NCBI RefSeq assembly: GCF_016859285.1
Contig: NC_053414.1
Span: 2,152,017 to 2,216,016 of the forward strand
Reading direction: 5' to 3'
DNA: 64,000 nt
Source: Xiphias gladius
Taxonomy: Eukaryota; Chordata; Actinopteri; Istiophoriformes; Xiphiidae
Shown piece after piece: positions 24,801 to 35,700 of this stretch; position 1 is the first letter of the stretch, and each line of letters begins with the position of its first letter. Position numbers and translations under genes: made by a program. A model generated the notes under the pieces. The model was not told the DNA's origin. It did no database searches and was given only the letters and a program-made list of their open reading frames with translations.

Positions 24801-27800
24801 GCCTCAAAGGTCTTCTCCTCGATGTAATCTCCCTCCAAACATGACTACCTCAAAACCTAGCATCTGCCTGGACCGTGTGCGGTCAGTGTGTCAAATTGAA
24901 GATGTAGTTGAAAACTGTTGTTGAAGCTCTGTAAACTGCTTTCGAAGGAGAGTAGCTAAAGTGAGACGCACAGAGAGGTTCGTCTGCGGAGGGAAAGCCC
25001 GACCTTGCACTCGTGGGGCAAAACTGGCGACTCAACTCAACTAGATTTGTCGCTAGGTGCTTTTTGAAAAAAAAGTCACTAAAGGGGTCTGAAAAGTCAG
25101 TAAATTTAGCGTAAAAAGGTGCTATTCATTTTAAAAGAGCGACGGCCAATGAGGGAGCTCCCAAAAAAAAAGGTTCACTGCAAACCCCTGGAGACAGTGT
25201 CCATTGGGGGGCTCTTTCTTTTCAGTGCCAGTGCGGCAGTACTGAACATGGACGGTTTTTTCCTTGGGTTTGACCCATGTAAAACTAATTTTTACATCCT
25301 GGAGCAATGCAAGAGTGGCCTCTCTTTTGTCTTCTAATGTCCTGTGGTTCCTCAGTCCCCGTCTTTCACTGTCTCTCAGTGTCTGTCTTTCTCTGTCTCT
25401 ACCATTGTATCTGTTAAAATCAGCCAAGCCAACCAACCCTTTGACATCACGTTGTATAGTACTGCAAGACGGAGGCGCCATTGCTAGGAAAGGTATAACG
25501 GGGGCTTCTTTTTTCTTTTATGTATTTACATTTGTCATGTTTGTTATATAATTGTTGATTAGAGTGAGATCCATTTAATAAATCATGTCGACTTCATTTA
25601 CCGCTTCATATCCACTATAACCCCTCCTTGAGCCGCGACCGTGTTGGTGAGCGGTCAACTCAGACTTTTACTTTGCAAGTTGTAGCGCTCCCTCGAGAGT
25701 CTTTCACAGATTCATAAGAACAGTAACCATAGCAGTGATAGTGGTAAACTACTGAAGGTTTATCAGTAAATATTTGGACAGTACTTCAGCTTGTGCCTCT
25801 CCTCTGTAATGAGGAGATGACTCTGTCCATCCACATTTTCCTAAGTAAACCCATGTTCCTCATCTGACTCCACTGACATTAAACTGACATTAAAAATTCA
25901 TTGCCACTTTTGAGAAAGAGTTCAACATGTTAGAATTTAAACTTCATGGCTGAGTGAGTGAGTCATGGGAAGTCCCGCTGACTCATGGCAGAAACCTCCT
26001 CCTGTGTTTTCAAAGGAAAACCGTTTAAACAGTGGAAATGAATTATTGTTTTTCATCCAGTACCGTTCTCCTCCCAGCAACGTGAGGAATGAGGATGACA
26101 GGTTTTATTTTCACACGGCTATTGAACATTTGCTGTGGATTTATCTCAGAGATTTAACAGTGAAGAAACTGAATTGATCATCTGATCACTGATAACTTTA
26201 GAATAAAAAGTTTCTTCTGTTCAGATCAGTCTGCTCAGTCTCTCCTGCTCACTAACATCTTCTTTCTCTCTCCTGTTTCTGGATTCTGTGTATTTCTCTC
26301 TCAGATCTAAAATAATGCTGTGTTTGTGTGCTTCCTTCTGCTGCTGCTGCTGTCTGGACTGTCTCCAACTCCACATTTTACTGTCAGTAAACTGATGACC
26401 ATTATGACGATGGGACGTTACGTCCCGCCGAGGAACAGCATTAGAAGTAGCTGTCTTGCCCCAGAAAGCCAAAACAAAGTAAAACCATATCAGAATTGAA
26501 TATCGGGATTTTGACATGTTGACATGTGTCATAGAAAATGTTTTTTGTTTAATGAGATACATTGATTTTGTGGAATATTGAGAACAAATGTGTGATATAA
26601 CAGCTTAAAATATTTTTTTTAAACAAGGAAAGTTTACTTTTAAATCTAAAATAACTATAGGTAGTAATAACTAGAAAATTTTGTCATAGTAATATATAAA
26701 AATAGCTTGTTTTACCATGAAGAGGAGCTTGTTAGAGAATTATTTGCTTGTTATGTTGAGACACTGAGCAAATATTTTTGTCATGGTGGCAGCAATAAAG
26801 TGGCGTATAAAGCAGCACGTAAGATTTCCAGTACCTACATAAAAACTAAGTAACTGCGATCTGGTTTGGTAATCTGACAGCCATTCGTGACATCCAGCTA
26901 ATCAACTGAAACCAGAAAATCCTCTCAAGTTAAAGTTACCTACTGAGATAGTCACGGCTAGCCTTTAGCTAAATCCTTCGCTAGAGCTAAATTTACTTCT
27001 TTCTCCATATCCTTTTCTTGTCCTACTGTCAAAATAGACATTTCAATGAACCAAGTTTGTTATCCCGCGTGAAGTCATGGAGACAAGAAAACACCTGCTA
27101 ATCTAGTCCTGCTAAAAGCTAACTGGCCTTGTTTAGCAGAATAGCAGTAATTGCCATCACAGCCTCTGATTCTAGTGGATTTACAGGATTTTGTGGTGTT
27201 AACCTAAATGTAATTAAACTGTAAATTTTAGGTGGGTGACTTGGATTAAATCACAGAGTATGTATCTCTGTATCCTGATATCAGGATATATTGAGAGTTT
27301 TTCCTTATCTGAACCAAAGGGTCTGAAGGATGTCATGTTTACAGACTGTAAAACCATCTGTGACAAATATTCAGTTTTGGGCTACGTTGAATCGATCATA
27401 TAATAAATCAGTTGATAAACTTTTTATGAAATCTCACAGGAAAGTTTTGGTCAATTCAGCAAATTAAATACCTAAAAAAATCAAAGTACTTTATCATATT
27501 GATACTAAAATTACAAAATAATCCAATATTACAATAAAAAAGTCCTGATCATTCTTTCAACAGTTATGTATTATAAACTCTCTGACTGCAGGTGTATATC
27601 GTCATATCCCCCAAATCTATTGTAGATTGATGCTATTTCAGTTTCAAGATAGATATTGATATTACAAATTATGTTAACTTAAATTGAATTAGTATATGTA
27701 TGAAACATTACTCTTTAGCTTTGTTGGACCAATGTTAACGTTAGCAGTAGTAGTAGTTCTGTCAGCTGTAGCATTATCTATGCTAATGTTGATAAATCTG

Positions 27801-29597
27801 ACAACATTTTTTACTTGTTGAATGTTTTAACTTTTACACCTCATGTTTTCATATTGATTGTTTTTTAAAACTGAAAATCAGCGACAACAGAAAACAAGAT
27901 GTTTTCAGAGGTGTCCACGTTAGCGTGGTAATAGCCTGGTGTTGTTTGATGCTTGTCTCCGCTCCACGGTAACTCCTCCTGTCGTGCTCCAGGTTTCACT
28001 CTCAACAACACCATCTACCAGCTGCTGGTGGCTCGATACTCCGACCCGGACATGACCATCGACTTCGACAACTTCGTGGGCTGTCTGATGAGGCTGGAGA
28101 TGATGTTCAGTGAGTCAACGGTTCATTTAGTCAACGTACACAAACAGTTCAGAACAACATTTTCCTTTCAGACGTCAATGCTTTCTTGCATAAGGACCGA
28201 AGTGAAAGGTGTTATCAGAAACACGTCCATACACACTGACTGACCTCTAAGATGAGTGATGATGATAATGAATCTGCCGAAACAAAACACATCCTGCCGA
28301 CGAAGAAGTCTTCCCCTTTTGGTGGCAGAACTTAGTCATGACCTCATTACCTCAGTATTTCTAAGATCCTAACTTTGGCTTTGGGCATCTCTCATAAATT
28401 TTAAAATAATTTGCAGGCAAAAATTATTATTATTTTGTATAACTAATTAGTCATTTGTACTCTCAGATTAATAATTCTTAATAATAATTCTTTCCTGCAA
28501 ATGCTTCTCAGGCACTGGTCTGAACTAACAAATGACAACAGATAGTTTCCACAGAGACAGATCCTCTTGGACACTGACTCATTGTTTTTCACTCTGTTAG
28601 TGATTGAAAAAATCCAGAGCAATAAGATCACTCCATATAGGTTCCTGACTGTTAAAGGAGCCTTTTTTTTCTCCCATGATACAGGGGTATTAGTCACAGG
28701 TTTATTTATGTTGGTTGGTTTTGGTAATTGCAAATGTTTAAGAGAATCTGCGCCGTTAAAGTACAATATGAAATAAGGCGGGTCCTGCTCTGGTCTCTGT
28801 CTTGTAGAGGGGTGTGTCTCAAAATCTAGTTTTAAGAGCTTCATCTTGTAAGTGTGTATTGCGCTTACATGGTGCATATTCATAGATAAATACGTGTTTA
28901 ATCAAAGAATGACAAATAAAATGATCACATATCAGTAGAGGAGGCTACATTATATGAGGAAAGTGTGCTTGCAGCGGAAGTCTTGGTGTTAAAACATTTT
29001 AAATAGTTTAAATGTTTGAACACGAGTTTTTAGAGCTTATGAAAACAGACAAACAACTTAGAGGTTAATCACTGCAATGTGCTGAGGTTTAAGTTGAAGC
29101 AAAAGTTTCTTGTTTTGATAAGACAAGTTGGTATCTTGTTATAACAAAACAATGATTAATAGTATAACATAATATAATATAATAATGTAATGTAATGAAA
29201 TTTGATATACGGTAATAACAAGACAATAGGGGCTTAGAAGCAGATCTGTTCCCCGGGGCCCCAAACAGGTTAATCGTGTTGGTTAGACGCGTTTGTTCTG
29301 CTGATGTTGACTTTAAAATGTGGCAGAAAACACTGATGTGTGATCTATCTCCCTCTACAGAGATCTTTAAGAATCTCGATCCTCACAACAGCGGCTCCAT
29401 TGAGCTCGACTTCAACCAGGTGAGAACAAACAAATACACACGACAAAATGTTTAACACATTCGCACACCGAGAGTCTGTGGGAACAACCAGAGCCTGGTC
29501 TACCCCAGTCTATAACTAACGTGAAACATGTTCAGTTCAGGTCTTGACTTGTTTTCCCTGTGTCTGATTGCAGTGGTTAAACTTCGCCATGATCTGA
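6148..29597 (+). CDS. capn2: calpain-2 catalytic (large) subunit, complete
   Basis: m-Calpain is a Ca2+-dependent cytosolic cysteine protease that works with the small subunit capns1 on cytoskeletal and signalling proteins. Exons: 6148-6384, 10419-10488, 11999-12117, 12813-12946, 14984-15152, 15381-15464, 15557-15642, 15908-15973, 16181-16341, 16684-16853, 17020-17031, 18177-18388, 18885-18921, 20763-20828, 21440-21497, 21575-21639, 22059-22127, 22215-22293, 27993-28109, 29361-29419, 29574-29597. They total 2094 nt, 697 residues plus stop, against 700 in human CAPN2. All joints are GT-AG. Catalytic Cys105 ([16 protein letters not shown]), His262 (KGHAYSLTG) and Asn286 (RNPWGQVEW) have human numbering. 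Order: anchor helix, protease core, C2-like (CBSW) domain, penta-EF-hand. CAPN2 signatures are the [13 protein letters not shown] start, [10 protein letters not shown], and the tail [17 protein letters not shown]. The orthologue group is firm. Which fish paralogue (2a, 2b) is not decided. Confidence 0.95.
7620..7668. repeat. (CA)n microsatellite
   Basis: About 24 uninterrupted CA units in capn2 intron 1. Confidence 0.96.
8048..8100. repeat. (AAT)n microsatellite
   Basis: About 17 AAT units with one GAT interruption, in capn2 intron 1. Confidence 0.95.
8340..10195. repeat. large A/C-rich minisatellite in capn2 intron 1
   Basis: About 1.85 kb of variable tandem units is built from two modules: 'gaccacaaagagacgcaaaa' and a variable run of 'caacaa'. 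Unit length varies (mostly 30-45 bp) with how many caa triplets are present. The plus strand is almost free of T, so the minus strand has very long open frames (one of 617 codons at 8312-10165) made of Cys/Phe/Val/Leu repeats. These are not genes. Confidence 0.95.
10419..15973 (+). CDS. capn2: capn2 exons 2-8: protease core domains PC1 and PC2
   Basis: Exon 3 carries the nucleophile Cys105. Exon 4 ([17 protein letters not shown]) and exon 5 ([20 protein letters not shown]) complete PC1. Exon 6 carries His262 and exon 7 carries Asn286 with the adjoining Trp in NPWG. Exon 8 (66 nt) is nine bases shorter than its counterpart in the next calpain and its sequence ([22 protein letters not shown] split over two exons) is less conserved, which fits a surface loop. 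No core residue is broken. Confidence 0.93.
10489..11998 (+). other. capn2 intron 2
   Basis: 1.5 kb of AT-rich sequence with short CA-rich tracts near 11320-11370. I see no gene or recognisable repeat. Confidence 0.5.
12366..12436. mobile_element. short MITE-like inverted repeat
   Basis: Two arms of about 25 bp (12366-12392 and 12412-12436) are near-perfect reverse complements around a 19-bp centre. The arm contains GATCAGCCACAACATT, which I know as the terminus of a widespread non-autonomous DNA element in vertebrate genomes. The copy is internally deleted and lies in capn2 intron 3. Confidence 0.65.
13535..13990. repeat. dispersed teleost repeat
   Basis: It begins 'ggtgcagtatgtaag' and includes 'cagtagcgctgctcagagaa' and 'aacacaatgatggccccctt', blocks I recognise from repeats in other fish introns. 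Boundaries and class are uncertain. Confidence 0.45.
14666..14869 (-). pseudogene. non-LTR retrotransposon reverse-transcriptase fragment
   Basis: The minus strand reads ...[24 protein letters not shown] with flanking T-LY is the catalytic motif of non-LTR (LINE) reverse transcriptase. Only about 65 residues of the palm region remain, so it is a dead remnant inside capn2 intron 4. Confidence 0.75.
15314..15345. repeat. (GAT)n microsatellite
   Basis: About ten GAT triplets in capn2 intron 5, 36 bp before exon 6. Confidence 0.93.
16181..18388 (+). CDS. capn2: capn2 exons 9-12: C2-like (CBSW) domain with a 12-nt micro-exon
   Basis: Exon 9 ([31 protein letters not shown]) and exon 10 (acidic [12 protein letters not shown] loop, then [13 protein letters not shown]) lead into exon 11, which is only 12 nt (17020-17031, VPKQ). 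Exon 12 (212 nt) ends the domain with [15 protein letters not shown] and [11 protein letters not shown]. The acidic loop is the family's electrostatic switch, thought to contact PC2 and phospholipid. Confidence 0.93.
17548..17736 (+). repeat. dispersed teleost repeat, 'gctaagctaa' family, copy 2
   Basis: The best-preserved copy of the family noted at 1098. Its blocks are 'gagccgggctagctgttt', 'tttgctaagctaagctaac', 'ggctgctggctgtga' and a terminal 'gaactatttctttaa'. It lies in capn2 intron 11. Confidence 0.7.
18745..18808. repeat. (GT)n microsatellite
   Basis: About 32 GT units in capn2 intron 12, 77 bp before the small exon 13. Confidence 0.97.
18885..29597 (+). CDS. capn2: capn2 exons 13-21: linker and penta-EF-hand domain
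   Basis: A short linker exon (37 nt) is followed by five EF-hands: EF1 around [15 protein letters not shown]2 loop at about residues 582-593 ([12 protein letters not shown]), EF3 loop at about 612-623 ([12 protein letters not shown]), EF4 around [14 protein letters not shown], and EF5 [12 protein letters not shown], which in the family pairs with the small subunit. The 5.7 kb intron 22294-27992 splits EF3 from EF4. The stop is TGA at 29595-29597. Confidence 0.92.
19175..19535 (-). repeat. dispersed teleost repeat, 'gctaagctaa' family, copy 3 (inverted)
   Basis: Contains 'ttagcttagcttagcataaa', 'gactggaaacagggggaaac' and 'cagctagcttggctctgtcc', the reverse complement of blocks in copies 1 and 2. 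It is interrupted near 19400-19480 by a perfect hairpin. Confidence 0.65.
20235..20500 (+). mobile_element. LINE/SINE-like 3' tail, plus orientation
   Basis: Contains 'ctcatctcgcaatgtt', 'ggatccgccccttcg', 'ggtgcaaatcggttcagtag', 'tttttgcataatcc' and then a run of 'acaaacaaacc'. I recognise this order as the 3' end of a dispersed fish retroelement. A second copy in the opposite orientation lies at 55945-56155. Confidence 0.6.
24135..24550. repeat. dispersed repeat, GC-rich, in capn2 intron 18
   Basis: The text runs 'aggcaggcaatcaggaacag', 'gactaaatacaccaggagag', 'ggggcagagcagacaatcac' and 'aaacaggaaatgcaacatga'. Similar wording occurs in repeats of many fish genomes. Open frames across it (24291-24650 minus) look accidental. 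Class unknown. Confidence 0.45.
24955..25110 (-). repeat. dispersed repeat, copy A (inverted relative to 41.8 kb)
   Basis: Blocks 'gagacgcacagagaggt', 'gtcgctaggtgcttttt' and 'ggtctgaaaagtcagtaaat' match the reverse complement of 41790-41930. Confidence 0.6.
28110..29360 (+). other. capn2 intron 19
   Basis: 1.25 kb of AT-rich sequence. The open frame 28443-28883 (minus) has no recognisable domain. No feature is supported. Confidence 0.5.
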
Positions 29598-29753
29598 ACC
29601 GTGACTCCATGTTCGACTGGAGCTTCAGTGTTACACCAGCACCCTATATTCCTGTTTACAGCCCCCACTTCTCTTAAACTCCTAATGTTTTATATGTGAG
29701 GCTTGTGTTTTATTATCTATACACTACCTGACTGACAGTCATTATGTAAAGTC

Positions 29754-29759
29754 AATAAA
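29754..29759 (+). promoter_or_regulatory. capn2: capn2 polyadenylation signal
   Basis: AATAAA lies 157 bp downstream of the capn2 stop codon, in a plain AT-rich 3' UTR. Confidence 0.75.
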
Positions 29760-29844
29760 TTTATACACAAAAACTTCTTGTACTTCAGTCATTTTTAATA
29801 TCAGGTTTCGTCTTTGTATGTCAAAAACAGAGTTAGATCCAGGA

Positions 29845-30520
29845 TGTGTTGAGCCTAGCTTAACACACAGACTGGAAACACGGGGGAACTGCGGGCTAAA
29901 CTTGTTGTAATCTAGTTGATAAGTTAGCTTGCTAGCTCCCAAGCAGCAAAAGGGAATATCAAAGCAACAGTCCAAAAAGGGGTATCTTTTCCAGATTCAG
30001 ATGTTTCAGTTTCATCTCTGAGGGTTCAATACAGAGATATGTTCAGGACATGTTTAGCCTAGCTTAGCACAAAGCCTAGAAACTGGAAACTGTTAGTCAG
30101 CTTTGTCAAAAATATTAAGCCAGTAACAACTACTTAATCAACATTGTATCAGGTGTTTATAGCCGGTCTATTTGTTAGCTTTTGAGTTAATACGCAAGCT
30201 GTTTGTAGCTAGCTGATGTCATTGCAGCTACAAACAGACAGCATTTTCGATGGTATGCTAGCTGTTTGTAGCTAACAGGCATAACACCAGAACCTATCCA
30301 GAGTAGTTTAGCACAAAGCCTAGAGGCAGGGGGAACTGTTACGCTAGCTAAAAACTAGGCATGAAAACTAGGCTAACAGTTACTACTACATATCATGTTA
30401 GCTGACAAGCTAGTCACCAGTCCATCTTGTAGTCAGCTGGGTTTAGTTGAAGAGAGACAGGAGTCAAGATCTCAAAGCTAACTAGATCTAGAGGCTAATA
30501 TTATGAGGTTTAGATCCCCT
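29845..30520. repeat. broken repeat copies downstream of capn2
   Basis: Several partial copies of phrases from the 'gctaagctaa' family occur close together ('gagcctagcttaacacacag', 'cctagcttagcacaaagcct', 'gcacaaagcctagaggcagg'), with many 'gctagct' and 'ttagct' words. It looks like nested or tandemly decayed repeats between capn2 and the minisatellite. Confidence 0.45.
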
Positions 30521-30811
30521 TTTTCTAATCTAAACTATACTAAATGTCAGTGCGACAGACCATTACTTTTAGCAAAGGTTCTCTAACCCAGGTGCTTTTG
30601 AAAGACAAAAAGAAAATAGTCATCGTTGAAGGTGGATTTTTTTCTCTTTTGATGGAGCTATGCTAACAGTCATTGTGCTAAGCTACACTAGATACACTCT
30701 GGACCAGACACTAAGAGTGTGACATGTTTTCTTTTTGTCTGTAAATGCCTGGTTCAGTGGAGGTCTCCTATGTTTAGTTCAGTTAACTTACAGTTAGTTT
30801 CTATGTCTATT

Positions 30812-32115
30812 TAGCTCCGAGTTGGCCTCTAGGTCCAGAAATCTCAGAGTTAGCTTCTAGGTCCAGTTAGCTCAGAGTTAGCTTCTAGGTCCAGTTAGCT
30901 CAGAGTTAGCTTCTAGGTTCAGTTAGCTCGGAATTGGCCTCTAGGTCCAGTTAGCTTGGAGTTGGCCTCCAGGTCTAGTTAGCTCAGAGTTAGCCTCTTG
31001 GTCCAGTTAGCTCAGAGTTAGCCTCTTGGTCCAGTTAGCATGGAGTTGGGCTCCAGGTCTAGTTAGCTTTGAGTTGGCCTCCAGGTCCAGTAAGCTCAGA
31101 GTTAGCTTCTAGGTCCAGTTACCTTGGAGTTGGCCTCCAGGTCCAGTAAGCTCAGAGTTAGCTTCTAGGTCCAGTTAGCTCAGAGTTAGCCTCTAGGTCC
31201 AGTTAGCTCAGAGTTGGCCTCCAGGTCCAGTTAGCTCAGAGTTAGCATCCAGGTCCAGTTAGCTCAGAGTTAGCCTCTAGGTCCAGTTAGCTCAGAGTTG
31301 GCCTCCAGGTCCAGTTAGCTCAGAGTTAGCCTCTAGGTCCAGTTAGCTCAGAGTTAGCCTCCAGGTCCAGTTAGCTCAGAGTTAGCCTCCAGGTCCAGTT
31401 AGCTCAGAGTTAGCATCCAGGTCCAGTTAGCTCAGAGTTGGCCTCCAGGTCCAGTTAGCTTGGAGTTGGCCTCCAGGTCCAGTTAGCTCAGAGTTAGCTT
31501 CTAGGTCCAGTTAGCTTGGAGTTGGCCTCCAGGTCCAGTAAGCTCAGAGTTGGCCTCCAGGTCCAGTTAGCTCAGAGTTAGCCTCTAGGTCCAGTTAGCT
31601 CAGAGTTGGCCTCCAGGTCCAGTTAGCTCAGAGTTGGCCTCCAGGTCCAGTTAGCTCAGAGTTAGCATCCAGGTCCAGTTAGCTCAGAGTTAGCATCCAG
31701 GTCCAGTTAGCTCAGAGTTAGCCTCTAGGTCCAGTTAGCTTGGAGTTGGCCTCCAGGTCCAGTTAGCTCAGAGTTAGCTTCTAGGTCCAGTTAGCTTGGA
31801 GTTGGCCTCCAGGTCCAGTAAGCTCAGAGTTAGCCTCTAGGTCCAGTTAGCTCAGAGTTGGCCTCCAGGTCCAGTAAGCTCAGAGTTAGCATCCAGGTCC
31901 AGTTAGCTTGGAGTTGGCCTCCAGGTCCAGTTAGCTCAGAGTTGGCCTCCAGGTCCAGAGTTGGCCTCCAGGTCCAGTAAGCTCAGAGTTAGCTTCTAGG
32001 TCCAGTTAGCCTGGAGTTGGCCTCCAGCTCCAGTTAGCTCAGAGTTAGCCTCTAGGTCCAATTAGCTCAGAGTTAGCCTCCAGGTCCAATTAGCTCAGAG
32101 TTAGCCTCCAGGTCC
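30812..32115. repeat. 28-bp minisatellite between capn2 and the next calpain
   Basis: About 46 tandem copies of a 28-bp unit: 'aggtccagttagctcagagt' followed by 'tagc' or 'tggc' and 'ctcc' or 'ttct'. For example units start at 31083 and 31111. Variants (ctcaga/cttgga; tagc/tggc; ctcc/ctct/ttct/atcc) are shuffled along the array. It ends about 230 bp before the GC-rich block taken as the next calpain's promoter. Confidence 0.96.
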
Positions 32116-32341
32116 TCTTATCTTAAAGCTACTTTCTTGTTCTTGACACCTGGAGGCAAGGGGTGCAGTACTGTCTTCGACCACACGGCCTGGCCAACAT
32201 TTACCAGCTGTTATAACCCAGAGGGGCGCTGTTTCTCTCCTCTGAGGAAACTGGCGAAGAGGCGAAATCAGGCGAGTCCGTCACTTGATAAAGAAAATAA
32301 CTTCGTCTTTCTGTTGAGGTGACAGACGCAGATGTTTTGGA

Positions 32342-32789
32342 TGCTGAAGGAGCTCGTAGAGGGAGGGCGGGAGAGCAACGTGGTGACGTCGCGGCGCAGC
32401 GTGTTTCCGGCAGGGGAGTCCCGGCTGTTACGGCAAAGAGCCGAGTTGAGTGAATGAAGTTGATCCTGACAGAAAAAATGAGGGAAAATCTACAGTGTGG
32501 AGATAAAATTAAACAGCAGACTCTTTACTCGCTGTTGCCGATGCTCCGTTACATTCTGCTCAGATTTAAACGGCAACGGACCCGATGCGATGTTACCGGT
32601 GGCGTTCGGTCTCTTTAACTCGCTCATGTTGGGTGGTGATGTAGCTCCACCCCTCCCGCCGGGCGGGGCTCGGTACTGCAGCAGAGCATCCACAACAACA
32701 TCCAGAGCCACTGCACAAGGTACCACCGCACAGGACTACAGGACCAACAGCATCCGGAGGCTGAGAGCTGGAGGACTGAGACACACCCG
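32342..32789 (+). promoter_or_regulatory. capn1: putative promoter and non-coding first exon of the CAPN1/11-type calpain
   Basis: A CpG-rich block after the minisatellite contains a GC box (GGAGGGCGGGAG) and a CRE-like TGACGTCG at 32384-32391, and ends at a strong donor (ACCCG/GTGAGT, last exon base 32789). The coding start at 36647 is preceded directly by an acceptor (TGTGTTGCAG ending at 36640), so an upstream non-coding exon is needed. This is the best candidate. It contains upstream ATGs, noted under findings. Inference only, as transcript data are needed. Confidence 0.45.
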
Positions 32790-35700
32790 GTGAGTGTGTT
32801 CTGTCTGGGATGGTTTGACTGGGAGCTGTGGTCTGTACTGGGCTGAACTGGGCTGTTCTCTGGGGGGTGAATGTGATTCTATAAAACCTCTGCAGGACAA
32901 AAGAAGCCGTGTATTTATTGATACTTGAGTCTGTAGTAACCTGTGAGTTTTCACCTTGATTCAGCTGAAACTCATTACATCATCGTGTTTATTGACCAAT
33001 CGGAGAAGTCTTCCGCATCGATGTGATCATTAAATTATCAGTCAGTAGCAAACTATTATCATTGATGATCATCATTTACCATAGATTTACAGTAAATATA
33101 AATAAAGATCGCTTTAGATCCATGTCCGGTCCATCATTTCAATAATCAGTTCCTCACAAGTGAAAATGGTGTAATTTGGTGGAGTTTACAGCCTAAAACA
33201 TCCCGATTCTCGGAGAAACTCTTATTTATTGTCGGACGCTTGAACTTCTCCATGAATTGCGTGTTTACCTTCAATATTGACAAATGCCACCTTTCCCCAT
33301 GTTCAGCTGACCCGCTGCACTGACCAAAATACTTTATTTAATGTCGTAATTACTTGGAACTGCATAAACTGACCTATTCTATTAAATATTTAATAAATCT
33401 TTCCATCTGTGAAACATCCGAGAAAATGATTCAGAATATTACAAGATTTCAGACCCGTGAAAAAATAAAGTTACAACAGAGAAAGCTGAAGAAATCTTTT
33501 CCTCTCTTCAGGGATTTTTAAAGCTCAAACAACATTTGTGGTGTTTTTACTGAATTATTGACTGAAACACTGAGGAGAATCTGAGAGGAACTGATCCGTC
33601 TTTTACTTTTTTTAAAGGAAAAATGACAAAAATTCACTGATTCCAGCTTTTCACATGTGAATATTTGCTGGTTCTCCCAGTTTCCTCTGACAGTGAAGTC
33701 AACATCTTTGTGTTTTTGACAGATGTTCCAACAAAACAAGACTTTTGAACATGTTCACTCAGGCTTCGGGGAATAATGAGGCATTTTTCACTATATTCTG
33801 ACATTTTACTTACTGAACAACCAATCGATTATTAACGAAAATAAGTGTCAGATGTATTGATAATGAAGACGAATGTTGGTTCTCCGGTGATGGAATAATT
33901 CGACCTTACCGAGGTTTTCTGTCTGTTCAAACTAAATTAGTTCAGGTCTTAAGCCAGATTTGACTCATAGTCCCTCTGCAAGACCAGGACACAAGAGACA
34001 GAGTCGATACTTCAGTGGAGCAAACTTCTAACAAATGTGTGATAAATGAAATGATGAGGAGTGACGATCCCGTATGGACTCACTGAGTCACAGTTAGTCA
34101 ATGAGAGTCTTAGGTTTTCACTGTTTCACTTTGTTGATTCAATCATCGGTTCATAAAGTAAGTAAGTCGATAATCACTGATGTCAGTGATGCTTTGTGTT
34201 TCTATCTGGTTGTTCGGAGAGAGAGCAGACTGGAAGTGGAATCAAACCAGTCAGCGCCCACATCCCAGTCTGATACCAGTCTGATACTTTGGTGGAGCTC
34301 CAGAGAAAACACACAGAGCTTTCGGAGCGATGATTCAGCTCATTTAGTCTCAGTCTGTCTGATCGAAGGGATCTGAAGATGGGACAGCAAACTATAGTGT
34401 TTGTTTTCAGTATTGATCTGCCCCTTATTTTCTTAATGAATCGATTAATTGTTTTGAGTATGAAATGTCAGAAAATAATGAAAAATGGATAACACTTCAT
34501 TCCATCATGTTTCCTTGAAAGAATATTCTAATTTGGTACTAATTATAGTGAAAATTCAGACAGTGCTTCCAGTTAATGAATGAAGTCCAGTTAATTGCTG
34601 ATGTAGCCCAGAGAGTCTCAAAGTCAGTTCACATCAGGTCAGCTGTACCTGAAAAACATGATCTTTGTCTACAGACAAGTAAACAATTCAACATATAAGG
34701 TGGATCAAGTTTCAAACAATATCTGAATATTCTCTTGGGTTTAAATGGAGCAATTGTTTTGAGAAACTTTCTATTTTCCCATAATTACAGTTTATTTCCT
34801 TACAAATTATTAGGGAAATTACAAACCTGTCAAATAATGTTTTAGCAAAAAGAGGCCCATCACAAAATGCTAAAAAACTCGGTGGGATGTCTTCCAATGT
34901 CGTGTTTTTTTACAAAATACAAAGAAATTCAGTTCACTGTGGTGGAAAACAGAGAAAAGATGAAAATCTGGCACTAGAGGATGATGATATTTTTGTCTGA
35001 AAAACGACTTAAAAGACGAATCGCTTATCAGAAGAATTGCAGATTAATGTTCTGTAAGTCTGCTAATTAATTATTTGACTAATAATTTCAAGTCGACAGT
35101 GTTGTAAAGTTTGTATCTCTATTGCTACAGACTCTGCGATGAAGCTGCTGAGTAAAACTGTACCAGAAGTGACAGAAACTGTTTTAAAATCTTCCAAATT
35201 AAGAATCAGGTGGTTAAAAAAAACGGAGTTGGTTCAGTTGTAAATCGTAGTAATGTGACTGGTCAGCAGCGAACTGTGACTCACCAGACTTCTGTTTCCT
35301 CCCAGCTTCCTACGAGCCAATCGGACACAGATCAGGTACAAATATCAGCATGTTTACTATTTCTCTCTACAATCTGATCCGAACATGATGTTCCTCTGTC
35401 AGGTTCTTGGTTCTGTGTAGAACAATAATGAATTACCGAAGCCTCAGAGCAGATGATGTAAAGTCGTTTAAAGAGACGAATCAGATAAAACCAACAGACA
35501 TGCAGCCATGAGTGAAAGTGACAAACAAGATGAAGTCAGGTTACAGACTGAAAATATCCTCCCCTCTAATCTGCAGTAATCGTTCCTCTCAAGATAATTT
35601 TGCAGTGTATGGCCCGGTGACGGTGGTGGAGCTGCAGTTTCGAGGATTATTCTGCCACTGTAGACTATTAGCAGGCGTTCAGACTGAAAACAGCCCCATC

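Larger units (their letters stand above)
22294..27992 (+). other. capn2 intron 18 (5.7 kb)
   Basis: The longest capn2 intron. Recognisable parts are a likely LINE tail near 23380-23410 ('gggattaataaagttctc' then ctat repeats), a GC-rich dispersed repeat at about 24135-24550, and a repeat at 24955-25110 that recurs inverted near 41.8 kb. No conserved exon or RNA gene is seen in the rest. Confidence 0.55.
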
